Shown: positions 51,376 through 59,428 of the stretch, piece by piece
Numbering within the stretch: position 1 is the stretch's first letter
Layout: each line of letters begins with the position of its first letter
Source: Myceligenerans pegani
GTDB lineage: Bacteria > Actinomycetota > Actinomycetes > Actinomycetales > Cellulomonadaceae
Reading direction: 5' to 3'
Length of the DNA stretch: 64,000 bases
NCBI RefSeq assembly: GCF_014892515.1
Contig: NZ_JADBGR010000107.1
Coordinates: forward strand, 152,709-216,708
Position numbers and translations under genes: made by a program
Notes under the pieces: generated by a model
Told to the model about the DNA's origin: nothing
The model's database searches: none
The model's input: only the letters and a program-made list of their open reading frames with translations

Positions 51376-53156
51376 CCCGCCACTCCGCGGGAGACACGGC
51401 TGATGGACCGCAGCTCGTCGTCGTTCACGAGCGGCGCCCCGTCCACCGCCGCGGCGTAGGCACGCACGGTCGGGTTGGTGTTCAGCACCCTTTCGGGCAC
51501 GTCGCGCCCGAGTTCGTCACCGACAATCAACGCGACCTCGGCCGCCTCGAGTGAGGATCCGCCGAGCGATACCCATTCGGCCTCCGCGCCGATCGTGGCG
51601 GGGGCCACGTCGAGGACCCGCGCCCAGATGGCGGCGACCGCGCGTTCCGTGTCGCCGACCATCTCGCCGTGACCGCCGTCCTGCGCGAGCAGCGCGGACA
51701 CGGTATCGATCAGTTCACGCTTGACGACCTTGCCCAGCGCGTTGCGGGGAAACTGCTCGACCCGGATCACACGCTTGGGCGCGTCGGCCTCCCCCAACCG
51801 CGCAGCGGCGAAGGAGCGAACCTGGTCGGGGTCGAGATCGTCGGAACCAATCACCGCGGCGATCAGGTACTCCCCGAGCGTCGGATGCGGCAGGCCGAAT
51901 GCGGCCGCCTCTTCCACGTCCGGATGCTCCTCGAGCACGCCCTGCGCGGCAAGGGTCGACACATTGCGCCCGCCGACATTCACTGTGTCGGCGCTGCGGT
52001 CCTCCAGGTAGAAGTACCCGGCATCGTCGAGACGGCCCACGTCGCCGGTACTCACCCATTGGCCCGCCCCGAAGACGCTCGCGCTCGCACCCGTGTCGTT
52101 CCAGTAGCGGCGCGGGCGCACGCCCTCTGCCCGCAGCTGCACGGAACCGGACACGCCGGCCGGAACCGGCTCACCGGCCGCGTCGACGATGCGCACCTCG
52201 CTGCCTCCGTGCGCCCTGCCGAGGGAGTACGGCCGATCTGGGTCGAAACGCATCCGTAGCCGCGCGGGCCAGCTCTCCGTCGAGGTGTACATGTTGACGA
52301 CGCTCGCGTCCGGGAACAGTTCCGCGAGCCGGGCAAGCGTCGCAGCCGAGATGGGCGCACTCGTGGTCCGCACCTGCCTCACGCCGCTCAGGTCGAACCG
52401 CGCCTTCACACGCAACAGCGCCAGCGCGTGAGCAGGGACCAACACCACATCGTCCGGCCTGAACTCCTGCGCGATACCCAGGAAAGCCTCGGCGTCGAAC
52501 CTCTCGGGCACGATCATCGTATGCGGCGCCGCGCTCAGCGTCTGCACCATGAGGCTCTGCCCCGCGTTCGACGCCGGCGGCAACGCATGCAGGACGGTTC
52601 GCACCGGACCCGCCGGCGCTCCGTCACCACGCTGCCGGACCGCGTGGGTGAGATTGTCATGCGTCGACACGACGCCCTTGGGCCGCCCGGTCGTCCCGGA
52701 AGTGAAAAGGATCTCAGCGTCGTCCGCCCCACTCATTTCCACCCCTGTCGGGCCGCTCGGCCGGCCGGCCTCGATCTCGTGGACCGCCTCGGACCATCCC
52801 GGGCGCCCGCCCACGGGAGCATCCGCGATGACACCGACGGCCCCGGCCTCCGCACAGACGCGAGAGATGTGCTCATCACCACCGGACGCCAGGACCGGAA
52901 CGGCGATCGCCCCGGCCGCCTGCACCCCGACATATCCGATCGCGAACGCGATCCAGTCGCCAGAAGCCTGGACCACGACACGGTCGCCGGGCCGGACGCC
53001 CCTGGCGATCAGGCCATGACCGACCGCGTGGGCACGCTGGTTCCACGCCGCATAACGGAGTCTTCCCACACCGACGAGCTCGACCGCAGTTCCCTCGGGC
53101 CGTTCCTGCGCCCTGGCTGCGAGCATTCCGGTCACAGTGACGCTCTGCGTTCTCAT
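51372..53156 (-). CDS. Adenylation (AMP-binding) plus carrier-protein didomain
   Basis: A 594-residue NRPS-type initiation protein. The AMP-binding domain has the P-loop FTSGTTGRPKG at 151-161, YTSTES, STGDVGRLDD and the catalytic Lys in NALGKVVKREL. A C-terminal carrier domain has LGGSSL with S535 for phosphopantetheine. It activates a carboxylic acid and holds it as a thioester for the two condensation proteins that follow. No amino-acid-binding Asp235 motif is obvious, so an aryl or alkyl acid such as cinnamate is possible. ATG 53156 is preceded by GGGAAG. Confidence 0.88.
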   Translation of the reverse strand: MRTQSVTVTGMLAARAQERPEGTAVELVGVGRLRYAAWNQRAHAVGHGLIARGVRPGDRVVVQASGDWIAFAIGYVGVQAAGAIAVPVLASGGDEHISRVCAEAGAVGVIADAPVGGRPGWSEAVHEIEAGRPSGPTGVEMSGADDAEILFTSGTTGRPKGVVSTHDNLTHAVRQRGDGAPAGPVRTVLHALPPASNAGQSLMVQTLSAAPHTMIVPERFDAEAFLGIAQEFRPDDVVLVPAHALALLRVKARFDLSGVRQVRTTSAPISAATLARLAELFPDASVVNMYTSTESWPARLRMRFDPDRPYSLGRAHGGSEVRIVDAAGEPVPAGVSGSVQLRAEGVRPRRYWNDTGASASVFGAGQWVSTGDVGRLDDAGYFYLEDRSADTVNVGGRNVSTLAAQGVLEEHPDVEEAAAFGLPHPTLGEYLIAAVIGSDDLDPDQVRSFAAARLGEADAPKRVIRVEQFPRNALGKVVKRELIDTVSALLAQDGGHGEMVGDTERAVAAIWARVLDVAPATIGAEAEWVSLGGSSLEAAEVALIVGDELGRDVPERVLNTNPTVRAYAAAVDGAPLVNDDELRSISRVSRGVAG

Positions 53157-53504
53157 GGGTCGCTTCCCTTCGTGTCTGCCGCTCTCCGAAACGAGGCGGG
53201 CACTTGGGCGGGACGGCGGGGGGCACATCGCGGCTCCTGCCGCCGATCCGCCGATCCGTGCGCCGGTCCCACCGGCGCGGCACCAGCATCGCGACGCAGG
53301 AGCAGGCGAGACAAGACAGAATGCGCAGACTTTACGGACAGATCGCGCCAGCCAACTCCGCCCTACCCGATCGCTCACCTGTCAGGTCGCGCTCCCCGAT
53401 CCGCCGGGGCTGCGTCCTTGAAGCTCGGGGACGGAAGATCGTAGGATAAATCGGCACTGTCGCCGAAGTCCCATCAGTTCTGACTCGGCAGAGGCGGTAG
53501 AACG
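53157..53504. other. Divergent promoter region of the NRPS-like locus
   Basis: 348 bp between the adenylation gene and the ammonia-lyase gene; no gene supported. It becomes less GC rich around 53310-53340 and 53430-53450. It holds the plus-strand promoter candidate at 53418-53447; a minus-strand promoter could not be assigned. Confidence 0.45.
53418..53447 (+). promoter_or_regulatory. Candidate promoter of the ammonia-lyase/methyltransferase operon
   Basis: TTGAAG (53418-53423), an 18-bp spacer and TAGGAT (53442-53447), a -10 form common in actinobacteria, about 57 bp before the TTG start. Confidence 0.5.
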
Positions 53505-55124
53505 TTGCGCGACGACAGGCCCACAGTGCTCATCGACGGTTTCACGCTCGACGTCGCCGCGCTCACCCGGCTCGCCCGTGACCCCGCCCGCACCCGCGTC
53601 ACCCTCGATCCCCAGGCCGCCGGACGCATGAAGGCGAGCGCCGACCTGAAGGATCGTCTGGTCGATGAAGGGGCGGTCATCTACGGCGTCACCACAGGGT
53701 TCGGTGACAGCGCGCATCGTCGGGTCAGCGCCGGTCGGGCGAGTGCGCTGCAGGACGGCCTCATCCAGTTCCTCCTGACCGGCGCCGGTTCTCGCTGTCC
53801 CGACGAGGTGGTCCGCGCGATGATCGCCATCCGGGCCAACTGCCTCGCCCGGGGCGTGTCCGCTGCCCGACCGGAGGTCGCCGAGCTGTTGGTCGCGCTT
53901 CTCGAGCACGATCTGCTACCCGAGGTGCCCGAGCGCGGATCGGTCGGCGCCAGCGGCGATCTGGTGCCGTCGAGCTACCTCGCTGCAGCCCTCGTCGGCG
54001 AGGGACAGGTACGGCTCCGGGGGCGGACGGTGCCCGCCGCCGAGGCGCTCCACGCCCGCGGCCTCGAACCACTGGTGCTGCGTGCCAAGGAAGGCTTGGC
54101 GCTGGTCAACGGCACCTCGTTCATGACCGCCTATGCGGCGCTGGCAGTCCACGACGCCCATCGGCTCGCGTTCGCCGCCGAGGTGTGCACCGCCCTGGCC
54201 TCGCAGGCGCTCGGCGGCAACGCTCATCATTTCGCGGCGTTCCTCGGCGAGCACAAGCCCCACCCCGGCCAGGTCCGAAGCGCCTCGCACATCCACCAGT
54301 TCCTGGCCGGCTCCGCGCTCACCGGGGTGTCGGCGATCGAAGACCGCATCGGATCGGCGACGGCGGAGCGCCGGATCCAGGACCGGTACTCGGTGCGTTG
54401 TGCCCCGCAGGTGATCGGGGTGCTGCACGACACGCTGGCATGGGTGGAGCCCTGGGTGGAACGGGAGATCAACTCGGCCAACGACAATCCTCTGTTCGAC
54501 ACCGCCTCGGGGGAGGTGTTCTCCGGCGGGAACTTCTACGGCGGCCACATCGCCCAGGCGATGGACTCCCTCAAGGTCGCCGTCGCCGGCATCACCGACC
54601 TGCTGGACCGCCAACTGGCCCAGGTCGTCGACGAGAAACTCAGTGGTGGCCTGCCGTCCAACCTGGTGCCCGAGGGAGGTACCGCCCACGGCTACAAGGG
54701 CATGCAGATCGCGTGCTCATCATTCGCGGCCGAAGCCCTGAAGCAGGCGGCGCCCGCCACCGTGTTCTCGCGTTCGACCGAGGCACACAACCAGGACAAG
54801 GTGAGCATGGGATCCATCGCTGCCAGGGATTCCCGGACGGTCGTGGAGCTGACTGCCCATGTGACCGCTGTCGTCCTGCACGCCCTGTGCCAGGCCGTCG
54901 AGTTGCGCGGCGTCGACCGGCTCAGCCCGGCCACCAAGGAGGTCTGGAAGCTGGTGCGCGAGCACGTCGCCTTCCTCGACGCTGATCGCCCGCTCGACCA
55001 GGAACTGGACGCGCTGGCAGGAGTGATCCTGTCGGGCGAACTGGAAGCCACCTGTCACCAGCAGACCCCACCCGACCGGATCGACGTGGAGACCGCCGAT
55101 GGAACGCGACGAACAGTACGGTGA
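53505..55124 (+). CDS. Aromatic amino acid ammonia-lyase, phenylalanine-type
   Basis: A 539-residue MIO enzyme. The Ala-Ser-Gly that cyclises to the MIO group is A149-S150-G151 (GSVGASGDLVPSSY), the catalytic Tyr is Y60 (YGVTTGFG), and family motifs NGTSFMT and NSANDNPLF are present. The selectivity pair aligned with His89-Leu90 of Rhodobacter tyrosine ammonia-lyase is F89-L90, as in phenylalanine ammonia-lyases; histidine lyases have Ser-His. It should make trans-cinnamate from Phe, or beta-Phe if it acts as a mutase. The start is TTG 53505 (GAGG upstream); GTG 53526 is an alternative. Methyltransferase gene overlaps its end by 26 bp. Confidence 0.88.
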   Translation: MRDDRPTVLIDGFTLDVAALTRLARDPARTRVTLDPQAAGRMKASADLKDRLVDEGAVIYGVTTGFGDSAHRRVSAGRASALQDGLIQFLLTGAGSRCPDEVVRAMIAIRANCLARGVSAARPEVAELLVALLEHDLLPEVPERGSVGASGDLVPSSYLAAALVGEGQVRLRGRTVPAAEALHARGLEPLVLRAKEGLALVNGTSFMTAYAALAVHDAHRLAFAAEVCTALASQALGGNAHHFAAFLGEHKPHPGQVRSASHIHQFLAGSALTGVSAIEDRIGSATAERRIQDRYSVRCAPQVIGVLHDTLAWVEPWVEREINSANDNPLFDTASGEVFSGGNFYGGHIAQAMDSLKVAVAGITDLLDRQLAQVVDEKLSGGLPSNLVPEGGTAHGYKGMQIACSSFAAEALKQAAPATVFSRSTEAHNQDKVSMGSIAARDSRTVVELTAHVTAVVLHALCQAVELRGVDRLSPATKEVWKLVREHVAFLDADRPLDQELDALAGVILSGELEATCHQQTPPDRIDVETADGTRRTVR

Positions 55125-55890
55125 AGAGCTCTTCGCGCACGGTCGCCGAGGGGAGGCCGCGCGGCTCGCGGCTCTGGCCGCGGCGCTGGACGACAGCACG
55201 TTCAGGTGGCTGGAGCGGCTACCGGTACGCCCGAACTGGCGATGCCTCGACATCGGCACCGGGACCGGGACGGTAGCGGCCTGGCTGTCGCGGCGCTGCC
55301 CCGACGGCCGGGTAGTGGCCACCGACCGCGACACCGCTCTGCTGCCACCCGCGGCCGAACGCGGCTGGGAGACGCTCGAGCACGACGTGACCGTCGACGG
55401 CTTCCCCGACGGCTCGTTCGACCTGATCCATGTTCGGTGGGTGCTGTCTCACCTGCGCGACCGTGAAGCTGTACTGGCCCGAATCGTACGGTGGCTCGCG
55501 CCCGGGGGCTGGGTCCTGATCCAGGACCTCGACCGGTTCCCGATCGCCTCCTCACCCCATCCGGTCTACCGGAAGGTCAGCGAGGCGATGTGCGACGCGG
55601 TCGAGGCCAGGATCGGCACCGACACCTCGTGGGCACGCACCTTCCCCGCCCCACTTCGACGCGCCGGCCTGATCGACCTCGACACCGAGGCATTCGTGGC
55701 CCCGACCGGCGCCACGGCGATGGGCCGATTCTGGCTGGGCAGCGCCGACCAACTCCGGGGAGATCTGCTCGAGCAGTTCGCCGTCACCGAACCCGAGCTG
55801 AGGTACATGCACGAACAGATGGTCAACCCGAGCTATCGCGACTTCGCGCTGGCGTCGGTCGCAGCATGGGGACGCCGCCCCGAACGATGA
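55099..55890 (+). CDS. SAM-dependent methyltransferase
   Basis: A 263-residue class I methyltransferase. Motif I LDIGTGTGTVAAWLS starts at about 50; ATDRD (motif II Asp) and FDLIHVRWVLSHL with LAPGGWVLIQD (motif III/post) follow. The overall form resembles ubiquinone/menaquinone-type and small-molecule O-methyltransferases. Overlap with the ammonia-lyase gene implies coupled translation and a shared pathway; it may methylate the carboxyl, an amine or a hydroxyl of the product. Exact substrate unknown. Confidence 0.87.
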   Translation: MERDEQYGEELFAHGRRGEAARLAALAAALDDSTFRWLERLPVRPNWRCLDIGTGTGTVAAWLSRRCPDGRVVATDRDTALLPPAAERGWETLEHDVTVDGFPDGSFDLIHVRWVLSHLRDREAVLARIVRWLAPGGWVLIQDLDRFPIASSPHPVYRKVSEAMCDAVEARIGTDTSWARTFPAPLRRAGLIDLDTEAFVAPTGATAMGRFWLGSADQLRGDLLEQFAVTEPELRYMHEQMVNPSYRDFALASVAAWGRRPER

Positions 55891-55928
55891 CACACCCCGA
55901 CGGCAACGTGTCGAGGCAGCCTCCGCGA

Positions 55929-56933
55929 TCACGGACGACCGTGCGCATGCTTGAGCGTTTCGCCCGGCCGCTCGCCGTACCGATGTCGGTACTCGGCTGC
56001 GAACCGGCCGATGTTGCTGTACCCCCAACGGGCGGCCACCTCGCTCACCGACGCCGCACCCTCCCGCAGATCGGCGTGGGCCCGCTTGAGGCGCGCCGAG
56101 CGAAGGTACTCCCCCGGCGTCGAGTCGAGATGACGACGGAACCCCGCCTGCAGCGCCCGCGCGCTGGCTCCCACCTCGCGGGCGAGTTCGGCGATCGAGG
56201 ACACGGCGTCCGGCCTGTCCTCGATCAGCTCGACCGCTCGGCGCACCTGCTGCGGACCTGGTGACCGGGTCCGCCCGGTCAGCGCATCGGTGTAGTTGTG
56301 CCTCTGCGCCGTCAGGAGTCCCGTTGTCACCACGTGCTCGACCGTGCTGGTCGTCGTCGCCTGCTCGACCAGGTTGTCCTCGAAGGCCAGGTCCTCGGCC
56401 AGATGACGCACATGGCCCCACCAACTCCGACCGCGGCCACGGGTCAGATCCATCGCCGCATCGAATCGGATCGACCGGTCCAGCGGTGCGTCAAGCAGGT
56501 CACGCAACTCCGCCTCGAGCGCCGTCCGCTCGATCCGGACCACCAGGTAGGTGCTCTTTGCAGCCAGTTCCAATGACAGGTGCCTCTGCGGGTCCGGAAC
56601 ACACGCCAAACCCGGGTGCACCTCCACCCGATCCGTCCCCGAGGTGAACACATCGGCCCCGGTCAACGGAACGTGCACCAGATAGAACGACTCCAGCTCG
56701 CCCGGCGTGACCGTTACCTCGGCCCCGTACTGCATGTAGTTGAACGACGTCGTCCGTAGCCGCGCACTGTGCAGCCGCGCGTCCAGCACCCGGTCGGCTC
56801 CGGTGGGTTCGAGTCGATGCGGGCAGAACAGCCGAGTGCTCTCCTCAGCCATCTCATCGACATCGGCAGTGCGCAGCAACTCGTGCCGGTGCAACGGAAG
56901 CGGACCTTGCTGAGATTGATCGAGCTGTGCCAT
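55929..56933 (-). CDS. AraC family transcriptional regulator
   Basis: A 334-residue regulator with an N-terminal AraC-binding-like domain (FYLVHVPLTGADVFTSG) and a C-terminal double HTH (IAELAREVGASARALQAGF; VSEVAARWGYSNIGRFAAEY). It converges with the methyltransferase gene, 38 bp apart, and is the only regulator in the NRPS-like locus, so it is the likely pathway activator. ATG 56933 has AGGAG ten bases upstream; longer starts run through Cys-rich, non-homologous sequence. Confidence 0.87.
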   Translation of the reverse strand: MAQLDQSQQGPLPLHRHELLRTADVDEMAEESTRLFCPHRLEPTGADRVLDARLHSARLRTTSFNYMQYGAEVTVTPGELESFYLVHVPLTGADVFTSGTDRVEVHPGLACVPDPQRHLSLELAAKSTYLVVRIERTALEAELRDLLDAPLDRSIRFDAAMDLTRGRGRSWWGHVRHLAEDLAFEDNLVEQATTTSTVEHVVTTGLLTAQRHNYTDALTGRTRSPGPQQVRRAVELIEDRPDAVSSIAELAREVGASARALQAGFRRHLDSTPGEYLRSARLKRAHADLREGAASVSEVAARWGYSNIGRFAAEYRHRYGERPGETLKHAHGRP

Positions 56934-57112
56934 CGCCGATGTGCTCCTGCCGTGATCGATCCACGCCCCCTCATCGCGGCAAGTCAACGCACCATATGAG
57001 TCTAAGCCCGATGAACCCGACACGCACCCATTCAGGCAAGGTCGGCAGGCGTCATGTCGCACGCGGCCATCCGGCCACATCGGGAGCACGATCAGCCGGA
57101 GCCACACGCAGT

Positions 57113-58498
57113 TCAGTGTCGGACGCGGGCGCGGGAGCGGGCTACACCGGCAAGCGTTGCTCGTACGGGTGTTCCGAGATAGATCCCCAGCGAGGCGCCC
57201 GCAGCCAGACCGACAGCGACCGACGCCGCCAGGACGAGGGAGCTCGTCCCGGCACCTGGCGCATCGGCCTGCACCACACCGAGCAGCCCGTAGAACACGG
57301 CACCGCCAGGTACGAGCGGCACGATGGCCGCCGTCGTGACCGCGACGGACGGGACGTGCAGCCGGTGCGCGACCAGGATCCCGACGAAGCTGGCCAGCAG
57401 CGCCGCGACGCCGCTCGCGGCGGCCTCGTGCAGGTCCAGCGTCACCGTGAACGCGTGACCGAGTACCGCGATCGCCCCCAGCACACCGCTGACGGCGATG
57501 ATGCGCGCACCGGCACCGTTGAACAGAGCGACGGCGATCGCGACGATGACGGCCCCTGCGAGCTGGTTCGGCAGCGGGCCGAATGCCGGCGGCGCGTCCG
57601 GCAAGGTCATCCGGAATCCGAGCACGCTGCCGAGCTCGAGCCCGATCAGAATCCCGACGACCAGGCCCACGGTCTGCAGCGTGAGGTCGAGGATGCGGCC
57701 GGCCGCCGTGAGCGCGAACCCGTCGATGGCGTCCTGAGCCGCGCCGACCACCGTGAGGCCGGAGAGCATCAGGACGATCCCCGACGCCACGATGATGGAC
57801 GGGCGCACCCCCGTCAGCGGCTCGAAGCCCGCGGTGATGAGAGCGGACACGGCCACTGCGACCGCCGTGGTCACGAACGCCCCGGCGATCTGGCTGAAGA
57901 ACGAGGGCACCCGGAGCCGTGCCAGCCCCGCCTGGGTCGTCGCGGCTCCCAGCGCAGCGACGAAGGTGAGCCCCAGGAGCACCGCGGAGCCTCCCGCGAG
58001 GATGCTCACGCCGACTGCGAGCAGGGCGCGCGCGATCACGACGACCGGCGACTTGTACCTGAACGGCATGCGACGGATGGCCCGGAACCTGGTGCGGGCC
58101 TCCTCGAGGTCTTTGCCGTCAGTGATGTCGACGATCAGCGCCTGCAGACGCTGCAGCTTCGTATGGTCCGGTGCCGCCACCCGCACGACGCGGAACAGCG
58201 TGTGCGGCCAGTCCTCACCACCGCGGTGGTACGACACGGCGATCGAGCTGTAGGTCACGTCCACGTGGACGCCCTCGAGCCCGTACGCACCCGCCACACG
58301 AGTGATCGCCAGCGTCACCTCGTGCGCCGACGCCCCGACCGCGAACATCGACTCCCCGATCCGCATGGCGAGGTCCAGCGCCCGGAGCATCCAGGCGTCG
58401 TCGAGGATCGGGATCGCATCGGTGATCGCCTCCGACGGATCGGTACGCAGCACCCTGCGTATCGAGGAGAACAGGCGCCTGTGGGGTTGCTGGGGCAT
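57113..58498 (-). CDS. thrE: Threonine/serine exporter (ThrE-like)
   Basis: A 461-residue membrane protein with the two ThrE parts in one chain: an N-terminal domain with RALDLAMRIGESMFAVGASAHE and helices to about 260, then the shorter ThrE_2-type helical domain. About ten helices in all. Family members export threonine and serine by proton exchange. The start ATG 58498 has a poor SD; TTG 58531 is an alternative. Its relation to the neighbouring NRPS-like locus is unclear, but export of an amino-acid-derived product is conceivable. Confidence 0.87.
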   Translation of the reverse strand: MPQQPHRRLFSSIRRVLRTDPSEAITDAIPILDDAWMLRALDLAMRIGESMFAVGASAHEVTLAITRVAGAYGLEGVHVDVTYSSIAVSYHRGGEDWPHTLFRVVRVAAPDHTKLQRLQALIVDITDGKDLEEARTRFRAIRRMPFRYKSPVVVIARALLAVGVSILAGGSAVLLGLTFVAALGAATTQAGLARLRVPSFFSQIAGAFVTTAVAVAVSALITAGFEPLTGVRPSIIVASGIVLMLSGLTVVGAAQDAIDGFALTAAGRILDLTLQTVGLVVGILIGLELGSVLGFRMTLPDAPPAFGPLPNQLAGAVIVAIAVALFNGAGARIIAVSGVLGAIAVLGHAFTVTLDLHEAAASGVAALLASFVGILVAHRLHVPSVAVTTAAIVPLVPGGAVFYGLLGVVQADAPGAGTSSLVLAASVAVGLAAGASLGIYLGTPVRATLAGVARSRARVRH

Positions 58499-59183
58499 CT
58501 GCCCATTCTGACGAACGGCTCGAGCCCACAAACCTGGGTTCGAGCCATTCCGATGTCCTGCGACATCACAGGCCCCCAGGCATCCAAAGACGCCGCGCGA
58601 CCTTGTTTTCCCCCAGGCCCTGGGGCTCAGACCGCCTCACCGCAAGGCACGGTGTGCGTGGATTGCATGGTTCTGGTCCCCCTCGCGAGGCCGACCACTC
58701 CGTCGATCCCGCCACGGCGGCCCGTTCGACCGAAGGACGCTCCGGACGTCGTCCGCAACAGGCGGAGGGGTGCTCGGCCAAATGGGCAGCCACTTGCCCG
58801 GGAGCACGGCGGCCGACGCGAGCTCGGACCTGGCCGCGCGACTGCAGCGGGACCCGTACCAGAACTGTCACTCGACCGTTCTCAACCCGCAACTCCCGGC
58901 GCATCGTCTCGGTCGGCTGGATGCTCGGCGGTGCGGAGCGGGCGGGCCGGCAGGTCGGCTCGCGAGGCAAGTTCTGTCGTTGTCGCGGCGAGATTCCAGT
59001 TCACTTCAAGCGCCATGACACCGAGCGGTAGGGCTAGGAGGAGGACGGGCCCATCCCGGCGAGAAGCATGCCGGGGCCGACGATCCAGACGGGACGGCTG
59101 AGCGACCATGCCGTGATCGGCTCGTCAGAGGGCTTCCCGGACGACACGGGCGAGAGTGCCCGCGCGGGGCGATCGGCGAGGCT
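58499..59183. other. Gene-poor gap upstream of thrE
   Basis: No gene is convincingly supported. On the minus strand near 59039-59160 a short frame reads PITAWSLSRPVWIVGPGMLL and ends TAG, with GTG as the only start; it may be a remnant of a membrane or secreted protein. Open frames on the plus strand have non-coding composition. Confidence 0.35.
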
Positions 59184-59405
59184 TTAGCCCTCACCTTCGC
59201 CCTGAACCAGGCTGGACCCTGCTGCCGATCCGGTCGGAACCCAGGTGGCAGCAGGGTTCTGGAGCGAGATCCCGGCTTCTACACACTCCGAGTGGGTGGA
59301 CGTCACAGCACCGGCGACGATCATCACGATCCCGGCGATCAGTGCGATCAGACCGATGACACGAACAGATCGGGTTCGTTGTTCACCTGCATTCGGGCTA
59401 CTCAT
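59184..59405 (-). CDS. Small single-helix membrane protein
   Basis: A 73-residue protein with one membrane helix (VIGLIALIAGIVMIVAGAVT, about 16-35). Its N-terminal half matches the common actinobacterial membrane proteins often misnamed aromatic ring-opening dioxygenase LigA (IAGIVMIVAGAVTW-type helix), but the rest of that family is missing and replaced by an unrelated tail. ATG 59405 follows GGAGGTGTC, a strong SD, so it is probably expressed. It lies 23 bp after the P-type ATPase gene and may be co-transcribed. Confidence 0.7.
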   Translation of the reverse strand: MSSPNAGEQRTRSVRVIGLIALIAGIVMIVAGAVTSTHSECVEAGISLQNPAATWVPTGSAAGSSLVQGEGEG

Positions 59406-59428
59406 GACACCTCCAGGGTGAACAGTGG

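Noticed and set aside
53505..55124. Annotation as histidine ammonia-lyase
   Set aside because: The selectivity pair is Phe-Leu, not Ser-His, and no histidine-degradation genes are adjacent.
58603..59031. A 142-codon plus-strand frame in the gap before thrE
   Set aside because: Composition is Arg/Ser/Gly rich without hydrophobic core or family motif, and it has no SD.
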